The notes under the pieces are model-generated. The model was given only the letters and a program-made list of their open reading frames with translations, searched no databases and was not told the DNA's origin. Of a stretch of DNA of 52,956 nt, positions 32,837 to 43,741 are shown piece by piece. The position numbers and the translations under genes were made by a program. Each line of letters begins with the position of its first letter. The first letter of the stretch is position 1. The stretch spans positions 1 to 52,956 of the forward strand of contig JAJIRX010000589.1 of NCBI GenBank assembly GCA_023853785.1, in the 5' to 3' direction. The DNA comes from Psilocybe azurescens (Eukaryota > Basidiomycota > Agaricomycetes > Agaricales > Agrocybaceae).

Positions 32837-35311
32837 ATGTTACGCACTCCTAATGTTTTCACTCATCGGCTTTCGTTCATGCAATATATACGACCAGACG
32901 AATGGCTAGGCACACGAATTTGTACATTCCGTCGGCATCGTTCTGGAACTGCTGTCCGACACAGGCCCAAAGCCAGAGCAACGGATCTATCATACCCAGA
33001 GCATCAGGAGCTTCAGAAATCCCTTAGAGGTATCGAGTCCCTCAAAAACCTTGGGAAACTGAACGTCGCCCGGAGTACCGTGGAATAGACCTCAGCCGAA
33101 AATCTCATCCGCCTATGACCCCCAAGCCCGTCGACATTCCAGTTATCGCTGAGACCGAAGTTCTGGCCTATTTCCAAGAGAATATCGATTCCTGGGCCTC
33201 TAGTCAACGTACACAACACCGGCTAGCTCTCTTTGGCATACCAGGCCAAGATTCTCGAAAGCTTCTTCACACATTTGTGAATGACGTCGAGGCTGGTCGT
33301 CTTTCAGACCGTCTCAACTACAACTACTATGGCCTCCAACGGTTTAGTCACAAACATGACAGGACCAGCATCGACGTGATTTACAACACCATCTTCTTCT
33401 TGTGGGCTTCCAATCCCGAAAACCAAGCACGCCTGGAGAAACATCTTGGAGTACACCCCAAAACGACCGACCTCATTTCACAACTTTTGGAAGCGACGAA
33501 CAGGCAATTCCCAGGGGACGAATTCCCAATGCTCGTGCAATACAGCGGAAATTCATCATGCACGTCGGCCCAACGAATAGCGGGAAGACACACCACGCCT
33601 TGCGAGCACTAGCAGCTGCCAAAAGCGGGGTGTACGCCGGTCCTTTACGTCTGCTAGCGCACGAAATCTGGAATCGTTTGAATACCGGGCAAATCGTACC
33701 CTTAGGCGTCGACGTGGATCCCAACGACAAGTCAGGATACAGCGGGAAACCAGAATACGTCAAGCCTTGCAACATGGTCACGGGAGAGGAGCAGAAACTG
33801 GTCGAGGGTGCGAGATTGCTCAGCTGCACGATTGAGATGCTTTCATTTCGGTCCCACTACGACGTTGCTGTCATCGACGAGATCCAGATGATCGGTGACG
33901 AGTCTCGGGGAGGCGGGTGGACAAATGCTGTTCTTGGTCTCGTCGCGAAAGAAATCCATCTTTGCGGAGAGGAGACCGCCATTCCCATTGTCCAGGATCT
34001 TCTCAGATACACGGGGACGAGATCGTTATCAGACGGTACGAGCGGCTCACGCCTCTGGTTGTCGAGGACAAAAGTCTCGACGGCAACGTTCATGGCGTAC
34101 GGAAAGGAGATTGCATCGTAACGTTCAGTCGACGAAACATCTTTGATCTGAAGAAAACGGTAGAGAGCAACACTGGCCTTAAGTGCGCTGTCGTTTATGG
34201 TCGCTTACCCCAGAAGTGCGCAGTGAGCAGGCAGCACTGTTCAACGATCCGAATTCGGGCTACGATGTCATCATCGGGAGTGATGCTATCGGGATGGGCC
34301 TCAATCTGTTCGTGTTGACATTTATCCTGCCCCTTTTTCAAGTAACTAACTCGAAAATCTAGGAAGATCAAGCGTGTCATATTCCAGGCAATGCAGAAAT
34401 TCGAAGGAGGGTCTATGGCTCCACTTCCAGTCTCGAGTATGAAGCAAATTGCAGGGCGTGCCGGGCGATATGGGCTACACCAATCAAAAGTGGATTTGGG
34501 AGGCACCACGACAACTCTCTTTGAATCCGACTTGAAGCGTCTCCGCAGTACCCTTCCTATGCCCTACAAACCGCTTTCCTTCGCCCGCATCGGCACCACC
34601 AGTCAAGTAATCGGGAGAACGCTGTCTATCCTGCCTCCTGGGACCACCATGCACACCGCGGTCGGTGCTGCGCAGTATATCGGCCGCCTTCCTTATTTTA
34701 TGCGATATATGGAATTCGACAAGATAGATGCCGTGTGCCAATTCCTCGACTCAGAATGGCATGATATGAGCAACGACGATAAAGTGATGGTCATGTATGC
34801 TCCCATCCCCTGGCGAGACGACAAGACAACGACCGTTATCAAACGGGTGTTGCACATCCACCGGAGGGACTTCACCGTCAAATTGGAAGACATCACCCGT
34901 GGAGAGGTTTACATGGAGACAATGGAGAACATCGAGCGGATGATGGAGAAACAGATGGCGAAGGGCGAGGCGAAGCCTGTCAAAGGCAAAGCTGCCAGAG
35001 CCAAGTACATGTCCACGTTGAACAGCCTGGTGACTCTGGAGGCGTTCCACAAGCTGCTCGTGTTTTACACCTGGATGAGCTTCCGAAACTCGGTTGTGTA
35101 CTCGGATATGTCGATCGCGCCTATCAAGGAGAGGTTGGAAAAGGTACTCAATTGGTCGCTGGTGGATATGTCGAGGGATGTGACCGCGCCGATGTTGAAA
35201 CCCACGATTCGCGAAATTGAACCATCCACAAACATGGCTGCGCAGGATGTTCCTCCAACACTTATTATCCCGGAAATGTTGAATGATACTCCGCTAGAGC
35301 AAACTGTCTAG
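32837..35311 (+). CDS. SUV3: Mitochondrial ATP-dependent RNA helicase SUV3
   Basis: Suv3 is the helicase of the mitochondrial RNA degradosome, unwinding RNA for 3'-5' decay. ATG 32837 starts a basic presequence-like N terminus ([18 protein letters not shown]). The helicase core has motif I GPTNSGKT (near 33566), [14 protein letters not shown], a DEIQ motif II (33876), [10 protein letters not shown], the frame-corrected [13 protein letters not shown] and [10 protein letters not shown], an intron 34308-34362, then [16 protein letters not shown] and [10 protein letters not shown] (motif VI). Suv3 C-terminal helices follow, with [14 protein letters not shown] and [20 protein letters not shown], ending at TAG 35309. 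The raw sequence needs four single-base additions, each in a homopolymer (33056-33058, 33525-33527, 34013-34016, 34208-34211). With these the protein is continuous and fits the family, so I treat the gene as intact. Confidence 0.9.
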
Positions 35312-35701
35312 TCTTCGATTCTCGTTCTTCGACCGCTTTTGGGCACACTGGATCGGCCATTGTCCCCTCACATCAAAATACTAACTAACCAACCTGTTGT
35401 GCACTATCGTAGTTCTGATAATATGTTTGACCTATACTTATTTTAATTTCAACCAGTAGATTTATAGAATACTACTTGCGTAGATGTAACAAAAATAAAC
35501 TTGGAAACACATCCCCTTGTCGTTCTTCTAATGTCAGACATACGAGTAATGGACCCACGATGAAGTTGGGTTTCGTCAATCAACATAACTCAGCAGTGTA
35601 ATGTAAATGAATTATAGTCGAAGTCGCAGAGTGTAGTTTATCGTGGCATATACAAGAAAATAGTGATGCAGTACAAATCAATCCATCCGCTCTCGTCGCT
35701 C

Positions 35702-37279
35702 TCAGTTGCACTGAAAGGACTTGGCAGTACGGTTCTTGAAGTTACCGAACTGCCAATTGTAACAATCCTAGAATTGGTTTAGAACATGTCATGGGCAAAG
35801 TAGCATTTGAACGCACCGTGCAAACACCATCGACACCCTCCACCTCAATGGCGGGTCTGGCAAGTGGCACTTCTCTATACACCTTCCCATCACCACCATC
35901 AGGTTCTTCGCGGTGTCGTCTCCTCCACCCCCAGCCAAGCGTCGACAACCACCCGCTTCCTTGAGGACTCTTCTCCTCTTGCTCTCCATTATACTCATCT
36001 TTCCACTCTGCGTCGTCTCGAAGCAGTTTGTCGATGACAAGCTTGATACCGTGGTTACGGATATCCACTGACCAGTTTAGCTTCTGGACAGTATCGTATA
36101 GAATGACCTGGCCGACGTGACAACGCGTCTCAAGAGCGAATCCGCCGATGGCGCACAGAGATGTCACGCCTGTGCAGGTGCCCATTGGGATTGGCTATAA
36201 TGCAAGTTAGATTAATTCTGGGAGAATGGAGGAGACGTACGTCAGCCGTGTTGTAAACATGCGTGATGTGGTTTGTTGAGGGCTAATTGAAATGTGAGAC
36301 TGGAATCGCTTCGAAGTGTGGATAAACGCACTGGCCGGGGAAGATGCAATCTCTGGGTAGCTAATCGTTCAGCTGGTGCTTCAAAGGCCACCACAGGGGC
36401 TCCAAATGTCGTTCCCATTAGAGCAGCCAATCCTCCTCCCAATGAATGCCCGGTCAGCCATATATTAGCGTTTGGATACATGTATGTGACATTGTGATAG
36501 AGATTCTGTCCGAACGGTCAGTACGCTGAGCAATTAATAGATCCAAAATGGTCTACCAAACCGATGGGATAGAACAACCCTTCATCTTTCATCGCTTCCT
36601 CGACACAGTCTGTATCGCATCGATAGCCACCGTCGTAGCAATCGCAGACCGGCGACCACGTGGGTCCAACGCGTGCGCAGCAGCAAGAGAATAGAAGATT
36701 ATCATTCTTCTTATCCTTGCTCACCGTCGGACCACCGCCGCCGACTAGCCACCCCGCAGAGGTGCCTTTGATAGCGATCACAACCGTCGAGTTGTCGGTC
36801 GAGACAAAGACGTGCCCGCGCATGCCGTCTTCCTCAGGCTGCCACCCGAACGGAGTCGAACCCCACTCATCTGAAATGTCGTACCACTCTGAAGCAGTGC
36901 TGTTATCCGCTACGTAGGTGTTGAACGCCATGCTGCCCATCTGGAGAAGTGTGCTGCGCTTCGTCACATCTGGGGTAGGTACCTCCCAGTCATGCCATCC
37001 CAGGTTGAGCTGACCGTTCCTCCGCGCTGAATCGAATGCAGCGAATGACTCTGGTCGTGGTACTTGGGTATTTCGAATTTGCACCGAGAACTGGGTCTCA
37101 GAATCTGAGAACGATGCTCCGGGTTTGAAATCCGAGAATATAACCCGCGATGTGTTGGTTACAGCGTGTCGGTGCCGCAGTTGAAAGGTAATTGGTAAGT
37201 TATTCGATTCTGTTGGCGCTGTAGACCACAGGAGGTTCAATATCAGGCTTTGAAGCGTAGCCGGGAGCCCTAACAGCAT
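35702..37279 (-). CDS. ATG15: Autophagic vacuolar lipase ATG15 (class 3 lipase)
   Basis: Atg15 is a vacuolar phospholipase/lipase that breaks down autophagic bodies. ATG 37279 opens a hydrophobic leader ([18 protein letters not shown]). Family blocks follow: [38 protein letters not shown], the oxyanion region [11 protein letters not shown], a Cys-rich loop ([22 protein letters not shown]), the nucleophile elbow GHSLGG (Ser in [17 protein letters not shown], about 36415-36460), then [20 protein letters not shown]-like [12 protein letters not shown] and [18 protein letters not shown]. The last exon reads [18 protein letters not shown] and ends at TGA 35702-35704. Introns are near 36509-36559, 36296-36345, 36198-36240 and 35769-35813, all with canonical borders. 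Unlike most genes here it reads through with no frame correction. It converges with SUV3, with 390 bp between the stops. Confidence 0.88.
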
Positions 37280-38506
37280 CTCAGTTGTTCGACAGGGATA
37301 AGCAGGTACTCAGAATAATCCGGAATCAGGTAACCGGGTGTTGTCATTAAATCTCCGATGATCTCCGACTTAACCATGAAAGTCACGGCTCAACTTGACG
37401 AACTTTCCTCGTTCTCCTCTCGCGGGCGCCGCTGCAACCGACACAACAGCTCATAGTGTCGCGCATACCGGGCCAGATGAATGCCGCCGCCGCCTCCAAT
37501 GCCTTGCCAATTTCATCCGCCACATCGCGTCTTGAGCAACCAGCAGGAGCGTAGGTCATACGCAACTACTGGTGTGCCATTGGCTCGTGCCCTCCGCCCT
37601 CAATCGTCCCACCGCACCTTAAATAACCCAGCAGCAGCGTATGATCATACGACGGTTTCCCTGATTTCTCGCCCTTGCCACCGCCTTCCTTGTCCACCTC
37701 ACAAACCGGGATACGACACCCGTGGTCTCCTCTGCCTCGTTTTTACCTCGTCTGCCACGGCTCATCATTCACTCGTTCTGTGGTCGCCGAGCTCGTTCAG
37801 GTGTGCCGTACTGTTTCACTGCCTCTCCCCATCATCCTCTAACTAAACCGACAGAACAAGCCGGGACACGACACAATGTCGTGCCGCGGTGTCGTCCTGC
37901 GCCACCTGTCGTTGTGTGCGTCGCTATGCGTCGTGTCTTTTCCTTGCTGGAGGGTTGCCCCTTTGGTACTACAATGAAGGTGATTCAGAAGCATATTAAC
38001 ATGGTGGACAGCAGGCATGGCATCGAGGCCGTTTCAATTAATGCCCGGAACTTGGGAAGGAAGCATAAGGAGAGACGGAAATGAGCTCTTGACATTCCTT
38101 CCAACGTCTCCTGTGTGACATAAATCGCTAGCCCCGTGCGGAGCACGTGTGGCCTGCTAGTTATAATCAGGTTAAAGGTGTGTGCCATACAATGAGTCAA
38201 GAGTGCGACTTTTGAAACCCTGACTGTAGTAGTATATCTATAGAATCGGATCGATTTCGGGTTATCGTAACATTAGTACTTATCATGATGAAATTCAAAA
38301 GTCGTCGATCAAGTTATAAGGGGGTGGTTCTTAAGACATTCGAAGATCTGTCATATCGTCCTGCCTGGCAAGCCGAGAGGGAAAACAAGCCCTGTCAAAT
38401 CAAGCGCGTAACGTTATAACCTAACTGCAAATACAAAATTGTTACTTCTGTGTGCACCCTATCAATCAACCAGGACGACAGGGAGGTCTCAAGCCCACAA
38501 CGTGCA
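37280..38506. other. Intergenic region, possible mobile-element fragment
   Basis: ORFs here are Pro/His/Arg-rich shadows without domain character. At 38120-38161 a short hairpin-like sequence (CCCCGTGC-GGA-GCACG) is followed by CTAG and T, reported separately as a possible Helitron end. The segment 37715-38084 has a moderately open plus frame but no recognisable protein. Confidence 0.3.
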
Positions 38507-39562
38507 ATGGCTTTCCGTCCAGACGCAACAGACATTGTGATACCGTGAGTTGTTGCAGGCGTATGCTCTTTCTTCTACTAATATTGCTCTTAATTATAAT
38601 AGTATTATGGGCCCAACGGGTGTTGGAAAGAGCAGCGTACGACCATTTCTCTCATCACCCACTCGCATTCAGCTTATGAGTATGAACACTAGTTCATCAA
38701 TGAACTTTAAAGGGACCCGAAGGACAAAGTAGTCCACGGTCACAAATCCTCATGAAAGTTGGGGAAACCTTGAAATCCTGTACGACAAGCATTCAGCCCG
38801 CCCTCTTACACAGCCGCCACCAAGGATCGCAGATATTTCTGGTAGACACTCCGGGATTCGATGATACCCATGGAAATGATCGGGCAATTATAGAGCAAAT
38901 CGCCAATTGGTTAAAGGACTCGTACGTAGTTAATGAATTCACTTAGTTTTTTTTTTTGACAAACCATTGCCTTGATATTTAAGATATGAAGATCCTAAAT
39001 CGGTGCTTGCTGGTGTTATCTACATGCACGATATATCCCAAGACCGCTTCAATGGCGCTGCTCTGAGAAGCCTGGATATTTTTAAATCCTTGTGTGGAAC
39101 TCCTTCATTCGATAAAGTCGTCATTGGGACGACAAAGCACAGCAGAATCAATAGCGATGATGCTGCCACTCGCGATAAAGAGCTTCGGATGACACACTGG
39201 AAACCATTGATCTCCAAAGGAACTGTAGTCCTCCCGTATCAGGATGATTCTCAATCTGCTTGGGCCATCGTTGATCATATCCTCAAACGCTCTGTATCCG
39301 ACACAGTTCTTGAAATTCAAAAGGAGTTGGCCATTCAAAAGAAAGAATTTCCGCAGACAAAAGTAGGGAGGCAATTGATCTTACTCGAGATTACAAACCG
39401 ACGGGCTATTGCCGGCGGTATCGAGGATGCCGAGGCTTTGGAAAAATTAAAAAGGAGGAGCAGAAGCTACTGAAGCAGTTACAGCTCGATCAAGTGCCAG
39501 CTCCCTTATCATCACGGATTCGTAGAATATTGACTATGACTATGACTCGTCTTTGGCGGTGA
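38507..39562 (+). CDS. P-loop GTPase, G-domain protein (AIG1/septin-like fold, fungal family)
   Basis: ATG 38507 starts MAFRPDATDIVIP. After an intron comes the G1/P-loop GPTGVGKSS, an intron 38637-38692, then FINEL. A further block carries KVGETLKSCTTSIQPAL (switch I region with Thr), FLVDTPGFDDTHGNDRAII (G3, DTPG), an intron with a T11 tract, LAGVIYMHDISQDRFNGAA, SLCGTPSFDKVVIGTTKHS (G4 position has TTKH rather than NKxD), and a charged coiled C terminus. These features fit the large agaricomycete family of single-domain GTPases whose roles are not known. Two single-base additions restore the frame: the T3 run 38706-38708 and the A5 run 39449-39453. With them the protein extends to TGA 39560-39562 through QLQLDQVPAPLSSRIRRILT. 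Confidence 0.75.
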
Positions 39563-40186
39563 AGGGTCGTATATACTCTTCCCATTGTCATTTCGTAGGT
39601 ATTGCCTCATACATTTAGTGGAATTGTATCGAGTCCTTGAGAAATTAATGAATAGTGCCTGATAAATATGTGGGACAGTTTCTATTTCCTTTATCCACCA
39701 CCTCTATACACTGTACGTTGTACTGGATAACCATATACCATCTCTATGCATTCATCCAGGTCGGCAAAACAAATTAGAGACCAAGCTCAGCGGTGCTCTA
39801 CCCCGGATGGTGAGTACATTGCGCTTTTTGCAGTCAAAAGGGTTTAGTCCCAGTGAAAATCGACTCTATTTATATCGTTGCTGAGTGATGCCTATCCAAT
39901 TATTTTGTGGATGTACCTTGATTACCGTTGATTGCACTGCTTGGTTGAGTGTTTTCAAATTCTATCGATTTTAAAACAGGGAAAAACAGTGTATCTGCCC
40001 AATAAAGGCAATATCCGACTGTGAAACAGCTGAGTGAACTGATTACACATTGTTTAGTGTGGTTAAGTGGTGTTGTGCACACTGCGTAAATCACCAAAAA
40101 TCAACAAAAATTAAGTATTGTCACTTTGTGGTCTCAATGCAATTTGTAGATGTAAAAAAATTGCAACTCATTCTACGTCATCTAAT
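39563..40186. other. Transition region before the Plavaka element
   Basis: No gene was seen. CpG becomes rare from about here rightward. I looked for terminal inverted repeats of the Plavaka element in this stretch and after 43275 and found none convincing. Confidence 0.35.
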
Positions 40187-43100
40187 ATGCCCAAGGAACT
40201 GAAAAGACAGAAAACAACTGCAGACTTATACATCTGCCAGTGTGTTCAAAAGTGTAGCGGTATTCCTCATAGGCTCACCAAGCATATATACCAGCAGCAT
40301 GCTGTCTTTAGGCAGTTGGAGACTGAAATTCGGCTAGAAGGCGAGGGTGGTAGTGCTGGTTCTGGCCATATAGTGAACCCAGTGAGTGTTGGTATCTGTA
40401 TCTGTTATCTAATTTACTTCAAACAATTTCCTAACAATTGAGCAGGCAGTGGAGTCGACACCCAAACTGCTGATAGAAGCACCTATTGGCCCATTTACCC
40501 AAAACCCTGCACTGAGCAACTCGCAGAATTCTACTGAGGCTATTCCCAGAACATCGACTCTAGCTGCTCCTAGTCAGTACCCTGGACATGACTCAGGTAC
40601 ATTTGAGGAGGCAGATCCTGGCAGCTTGGACAATAAATGGCCAGAAAATAATGATGACAGCACCTATGAACAATGGCCTGAAGCCATATTTGAAGCAACA
40701 CAGTTAGACAATCTTCCAGCAGCCATTCAGTTCATCAAGGCTCTTCAATTGGCCTCTCTTGATGACAAATATAACAATATGAACTTGAAATGGCTCCATC
40801 AGCTCAGGAATCCACCGAATCAGAGCTTCGACATTGAGAACTCCCCCTGATCTACACCTCAGCCTTGACACCTTCCTTGTTAGCATAAAGTTGTCAGTCG
40901 ATACTTATGCTACTATGTGAGATGTGATTCTGCAACAACATCCCAAGGATCAAATACCTTTGTATAAACAGATAAAGTGAACAATTACGGAGATCACTGG
41001 CATTACTTCTATTGTCCATCCCATGTGTAAAAATAGCTGCCTGGCATTCACTAGACCATTTTCTGATTTGGAGAAGTGTCCAAAATGTGAAGAACCCAAG
41101 TTATGTCCTCTCACAAAAAACCTCACCAGGAATTCCACACCATCCTCCTTGGCCCAATTTTGCAGGCCCTGTGGCGAGAACCATCAAGTGCTCAAAGATT
41201 TAGATACTGTCAGGCAATAACACATGTGATCATCAATGAATTAGAGGCAAATAATGGAATTCTGTCATCTTACAATAATTTCTTCCATGGCAGCAACTAC
41301 CTTGAGAGCATGAAAAAGGGTGAAATTGGTGACAATGATATTGTCTTGATGCTTTCCATTGATGGAGCACAGCTCTATGCCCACAAGGCATCTGATTGTT
41401 GGATCTACATTTGGGTCATCATGGATCTTTCTCCAGACGAATGCTACAAGAAAAGGCATGTCCTACCTGGCAGATTTATTCCTGGTCCGAATAAACCAAA
41501 AATTTTAGATTCTTTCCTATTTCCAGAATTGCATCACCTTTGTGCCCTACAACAAGAGGGTCTTCGCATTTGGGATGCCTCGACAGACCAACTTTTGTCT
41601 CGAAGCTCTTCCTCAGACTCAACACAGTGGATGGCCCTGGTATGGCATACCTCAATGGTTTAGTAGGGCATCATGGTAAGTACAGATGCCGACTCTACTG
41701 CCCAGTGCCTGGCCATCACAAACCCAATGGCCTCACTACTATCCAGCCATGTTAAAGCCTGACACTATGTTATGGACAGATGTGATCACGGTGATCTTTC
41801 CCATTTTGAATCAACATACACCTCATCCCATTGTTACCTCCAGAACCTTCAGTATCTCTTAGAATCCCCAAATGAAACCCAATACAAAAGAGACAACTTG
41901 AAACTGGCATCACAAGACCAACTATCTTTTGGGCATCACAAGCAACTACATTCTGGGTATTCCAGGATGTTTCGGCTCAGATGTGATGCATCTGGAGTCA
42001 TTTAATCTTGCTGATCTCCTTGTCTCTCTGTGGTGCGGACAGTTTGATAACGAGAAAACAGATCCTGTCTTGGCCTGGCCATGGGCTGTCCTGCAGGGCA
42101 ACATATGGGAGCAGCACGGCAAGGCCATTGCAGAGGCCACTCCCTACCTACCTGGCTCTTTTGATCAACCTCCTCACAACATCGCTGAAAAATTAATTCT
42201 GGTTACAAAGCATGGGAATGGCTACTCTACCTCTATGGCTTAGCCCCCTCTCTTGTACAGTGTCCTCCCTGAGCCATACTACTTGCACTTTTGCAAATTG
42301 GTAAGGGCAATGAGGACTGTCCAACAGCACCATATTGACACCGCTGATTTGGTGACAGCAGAACATCTTCTCCAATCATTTGCACATGAATTTGAGACAC
42401 TTTATTATAAATGACAAGTTGATCACCTTCACTTCTGTCGGCAAAGCATTCATGCTTTACTGCACCTTGCACCAGAGGTGACCAGGCTTGGCCCACAAAT
42501 CTGTTCTTCTCAATGGACAATGGAACATACAATAGGAAATCTCGGAGAAGAAATCTGGCAGCCCTCAAATCCATACATAAATCTTTCTCAGAGGGGCTTG
42601 CTCAGATGTCAGGTTAATGCTCTAATGGCCATGATTCCCACTCTCCGGCATGTATCCCCAACACTTCCTTGTGGTGGAATTGACTTAGGTAACGGGTTTG
42701 CTCTTCTTCGTGCTCAGGACAGATATGATCGAGCCATACAAACTTGTGAAACTCAAGCTTTAGCAGTATTTCTTTGGGAATTAGACCAAACCATATTGGA
42801 TTCACATGATCCAAAGATTGCATGATAGGCATGACTTTGTCTTCCCAATGGGAAAGTAGCAAGGTCAAAATGGAAAGAGACACAAAAACCATTGAATAAG
42901 GTTCAGATGTCAAGAAATGTGAAGGTAAGCATGTTAACTCAAATGCCTACGTGATATAGTAATTGATTTAGAAGCTCTTGCCATTAGTATCGTTTTAATG
43001 GAAGGCTCTGTTTTGGCAAAATATACTTTTATTTCTGTTGTCAAATCCAAGGATGAGAAATGGCTTTGGCCATCATATCGATGTATTCGGAGCCCAACTC

Positions 43101-43275
43101 AGATCTCCTCAGGGTATCACATGGAACATTTGTGTCTTGTCAATATTTTGGGGACAATGCTTTGGTTGTTGTCGAAGTTTTGTGCATTGAATCTGTTGTA
43201 GCTATGGTCCCTCACAATCCAGCTCATTCTATAGACTCAGAAAATTATTTTTCCTGGTTGAGTGACCAGGTTTAG
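40187..43275 (+). pseudogene. Plavaka-family transposase (CACTA/EnSpm-like), mutated
   Basis: This is a cut-and-paste transposase of the fungal Plavaka family. ATG 40187 opens MPKELKRQKTTADLYICQCV; the CQC-C-H-H pattern that follows is the usual zinc-binding N terminus. Then come CKNSCLAFTRPFSDLEKCPK, the family core FHTILLGPILQALW, NNFFHGSNYLE, IVLMLSIDGAQLYAHKASDC, HVLPGRFIPGPNKPK, SFLFPELHHLCALQQEGL, GPGMAYLNGLVGHHGKYRCR, YILGIPGCFGSDVMHLESFN, ATPYLPGSFDQPPHNIAEK, SQWTMEHTIGNLGEEIWQPS and a C-terminal NALVVVEVLCIESVVAM. Breaks at 41115-41120, 41593-41596, near 41733 and 42188-42192 are each fixed by one homopolymer base. In-frame TGA codons at 40978-40980 and 42412-42414 stand where the family usually has Arg, consistent with CGA to TGA mutation. 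CpG is strongly depleted. The copy is probably inactive. Confidence 0.82.
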
Positions 43276-43741
43276 ACACTGCAAACCTAGGTGGTACTCA
43301 GGAAGCTGTTGCCAAAACATAAACTTATTCTAGTAACCTCTTCTATTGCCATGATGTTAGCGTATACAATCAAATAAACTTCTTCTTAACCTTCATCATT
43401 TTGCCTTCAAACAGCCTTTAAAAGGCTTGGCCTACCATGGCTTACTTGCACCATATCAACGATCCATCCATTTTCTGTGACTCTACCGTTTTCTCTGATA
43501 TCTACTACTCAACTTCATAATCTCTTACAATGACTGAACCAAAACCCATCAGCACAAAAGCTGCTTCTCCAGGCCCAGTCTCCCTATTCTCCCTCCCACT
43601 CACAATTTTTCAGTAGTAGGGAATCCCAAGAGATTTCAATCATACATCCACTCTGAACTCCCTCTGGCATACAATGAAACAGCCAATAGCACCCTATGCC
43701 TCCACCTCCTCCACCCCCTTCTGAAAAACTCCAGCGCCAAT

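Noticed and set aside
15278..34211. Programmed ribosomal frameshifting in host genes such as SUV3 and the MFS transporter
   Set aside because: The sites are ordinary short homopolymers in unrelated genes, several per gene, with no slippery heptamer or shared signal. Assembly under-calling explains them better.
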